From NCBI GenBank assembly GCA_023411615.1, contig JAEYOR010000012.1:1-5821 (forward strand): DNA of 5,821 nt, in the 5' to 3' direction. Of the stretch, positions 5,744-5,821 are shown in pieces. The notes under the pieces are model-generated. The model ran no database searches, was not told the origin of the DNA, and saw only the letters and a program-made list of their open reading frames with translations. The position numbers were made by a program, and so were the translations under genes. Origin of the DNA: Actinomycetes bacterium (GTDB lineage: Bacteria > Actinomycetota > Actinomycetes > Actinomycetales > Demequinaceae). Each line of letters starts with the position of its first letter. Position 1 is the stretch's first letter.

Positions 5744-5821
5744 CGGGCATGGCGAGTCAGCGCGAAGCGGCCGTGTCGTGAAAGCCGCGGCGGTGTCGGC
5801 AGCCGGGGTGGTAGGGTGGGG

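Larger units (their letters stand above)
5632..5821. other. Upstream leader/promoter region of the synthase operon
   Basis: This 190-bp stretch has no supported coding sequence on either strand. It holds a CRP/GlxR-like palindrome (5728-5743) and two adjacent inverted repeats (5685-5704 and 5670-5683) between that palindrome and the synthase start. A convincing -10/-35 pair for the minus-strand operon was not found by eye. The right end (GTAGGGT near 5811-5817) resembles an actinobacterial -10 TANNNT pointing rightward, but no matching -35 was seen and any gene it served would lie outside the window. Confidence 0.55.

Noticed and set aside
5812..5817. TAGGGT as a -10 box for a rightward gene
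   Set aside because: It fits the loose TANNNT pattern, but no -35 element is at the proper distance and the downstream sequence lies outside the window.

Overview
The window looks like chromosomal DNA from a high-GC, probably monoderm bacterium, most likely an actinomycete (Actinomycetota). The evidence for this is indirect: G+C-rich codon third positions, cell-surface genes without any outer-membrane partner, a lipobox signal on the secreted enzyme, and a CRP/GlxR-like operator of the type common in that phylum. No rRNA or marker gene is present to fix the taxon.

All four complete genes lie on the minus strand and read from right to left. Region 5632-5821 is a leader/promoter region with a CRP-like palindrome and several inverted repeats. 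It is followed by a family 2 glycosyltransferase of the cellulose/curdlan synthase type (3805-5631), a short HlyD-like membrane-fusion protein (3080-3808), and a lipoprotein glycoside hydrolase of family GH81, an endo-beta-1,3-glucanase (1074-3083). The first three genes are joined by 4-bp ATGA stop/start overlaps, so they form one translationally coupled operon. After a 68-bp gap comes a RarD-type EamA transporter (37-1005), which may or may not share the transcript. At the left edge the plus strand may carry the last 12 codons of a convergent gene whose TAG overlaps the RarD stop in a CTAG tetranucleotide next to a run of ten G.

The main point of interest is the three-gene cassette. A processive membrane beta-glycan synthase, an envelope-anchored fusion protein and an extracytoplasmic endo-beta-1,3-glucanase together have the logic of cellulose (BcsA/BcsB/BcsZ) and alginate (Alg8/Alg44) systems. 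The dedicated hydrolase, however, is specific for beta-1,3-glucan. The simplest inference is that the operon makes, exports and trims a beta-1,3- or mixed-linkage glucan (curdlan-like) exopolysaccharide. The synthase has no PilZ domain and ends in a Pro/Ala-rich tail, so direct c-di-GMP control as in BcsA is not visible. Control by a CRP-like regulator and leader structures is a possible alternative.
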